A DNA stretch of 14,789 nt, taken from JAISDD01 sp031553935. GTDB taxonomy: Bacteria; Bacillota; Syntrophomonadia; Syntrophomonadales; Syntrophomonadaceae. A program made the position numbers and the translations under genes. The notes under the pieces are model-generated. The model searched no databases and was not told where the DNA came from. It saw only the letters and a list, made by a program, of their open reading frames with translations. Positions 14,651 through 14,789 of the stretch are shown in pieces (the first letter of the stretch is position 1; each line of letters starts with the position of its first letter). The DNA is taken from NCBI GenBank assembly GCA_031553935.1, contig JAVBKS010000036.1, positions 1 to 14,789 on the forward strand, given 5' to 3'.

Positions 14651-14789
14651 ATGGATATTAAAAACAGAGTAGCCCTTATAACCGGAGGAGCATCAGGATT
14701 AGGATTTGCTTGTGCCCAGAGTATAATAGCAGCCGGAGGAAAAGTTCTGATTCTTGATATTAATGAAGATAATGCCAAAGCAAAAGCAG
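14651..14789 (+). CDS. SDR family oxidoreductase, N-terminal fragment (runs off the window)
   Basis: Forty-six codons are visible. They begin MDIKNRVALITGGASGLG, the classical SDR Rossmann start, with the glycine motif at 11-18 and D36 after the second strand, indicating NAD binding. The TGGASGLG form is common in the type 2 3-hydroxyacyl-CoA dehydrogenases, which would suit the locus, but too little is visible to assign a substrate. GGGAGGA at 14636-14642 lies 8 bases before the ATG. The catalytic Ser-Tyr-Lys residues lie outside the window. It is divergent from the TetR-family gene and probably under its control. Confidence 0.85.
   Translation, partial: MDIKNRVALITGGASGLGFACAQSIIAAGGKVLILDINEDNAKAKA

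Overview
The window looks like part of a low-to-medium GC anaerobic Bacillota (Firmicutes) chromosome. Nearly every gene has a strong AGGAGG-type ribosome binding site, GTG and TTG starts are used freely, the sigma-A-type promoters are canonical, and the proteins are those of CoA-based fermentative or syntrophic fatty-acid metabolism. I cannot name a genus from the sequence.

Layout: bases 115-9256 carry eight co-directional plus-strand genes that together form almost a full beta-oxidation (or reverse beta-oxidation) set. They are a thiolase, an enoyl-CoA hydratase, a class I acyl-CoA:carboxylate CoA-transferase, two tandem acyl-CoA dehydrogenases, a CaiB/BaiF protein with alpha-methylacyl-CoA-racemase-like active-site motifs, and two tandem SDR dehydrogenases. 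A second CoA-transferase follows at 10258-11619 and ends at a strong intrinsic terminator. The 1 kb in front of it is not empty: it holds a promoter, a putative operator, and the decayed remains of a second thiolase plus a scrap of an enoyl-CoA hydratase. The cassette thiolase / hydratase / CoA-transferase therefore seems to have existed twice, with only the transferase surviving in the second copy.

Bases 11731-13437 are gene-free and consist of a four-copy (three near-complete, one partial) tandem array of a palindrome-rich repeat. The array has been invaded by two different small structured elements: a MITE-like GACT...AGTC element, whose relative lies between the two acyl-CoA dehydrogenase genes, and a GACTCCC...GGGAGTC four-hairpin element. 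Beyond the array a TetR-family regulator is read leftwards (13465-14124). A divergent control region follows, and then the first 46 codons of a third SDR gene (14651 to the window edge).

How the parts fit: the CoA-transferases would activate acids by swapping CoA with another acyl-CoA, the dehydrogenases would make the 2-enoyl-CoA, the hydratase and an SDR would give the 3-ketoacyl-CoA, and the thiolase would cleave it. No acyl-CoA ligase, electron-transfer flavoprotein or classical 3-hydroxyacyl-CoA dehydrogenase is present in the window. The most informative regulatory signal is a shared inverted repeat, TTGATA-N4-TATCAA. It occurs at 9430-9445, 14196-14211 and 14414-14429. Two of the three copies sit just upstream of near-identical TTGACA-17-TAAAAT promoters, which suggests one regulator, probably the adjacent TetR protein, controlling the second CoA-transferase, the terminal SDR operon and itself.
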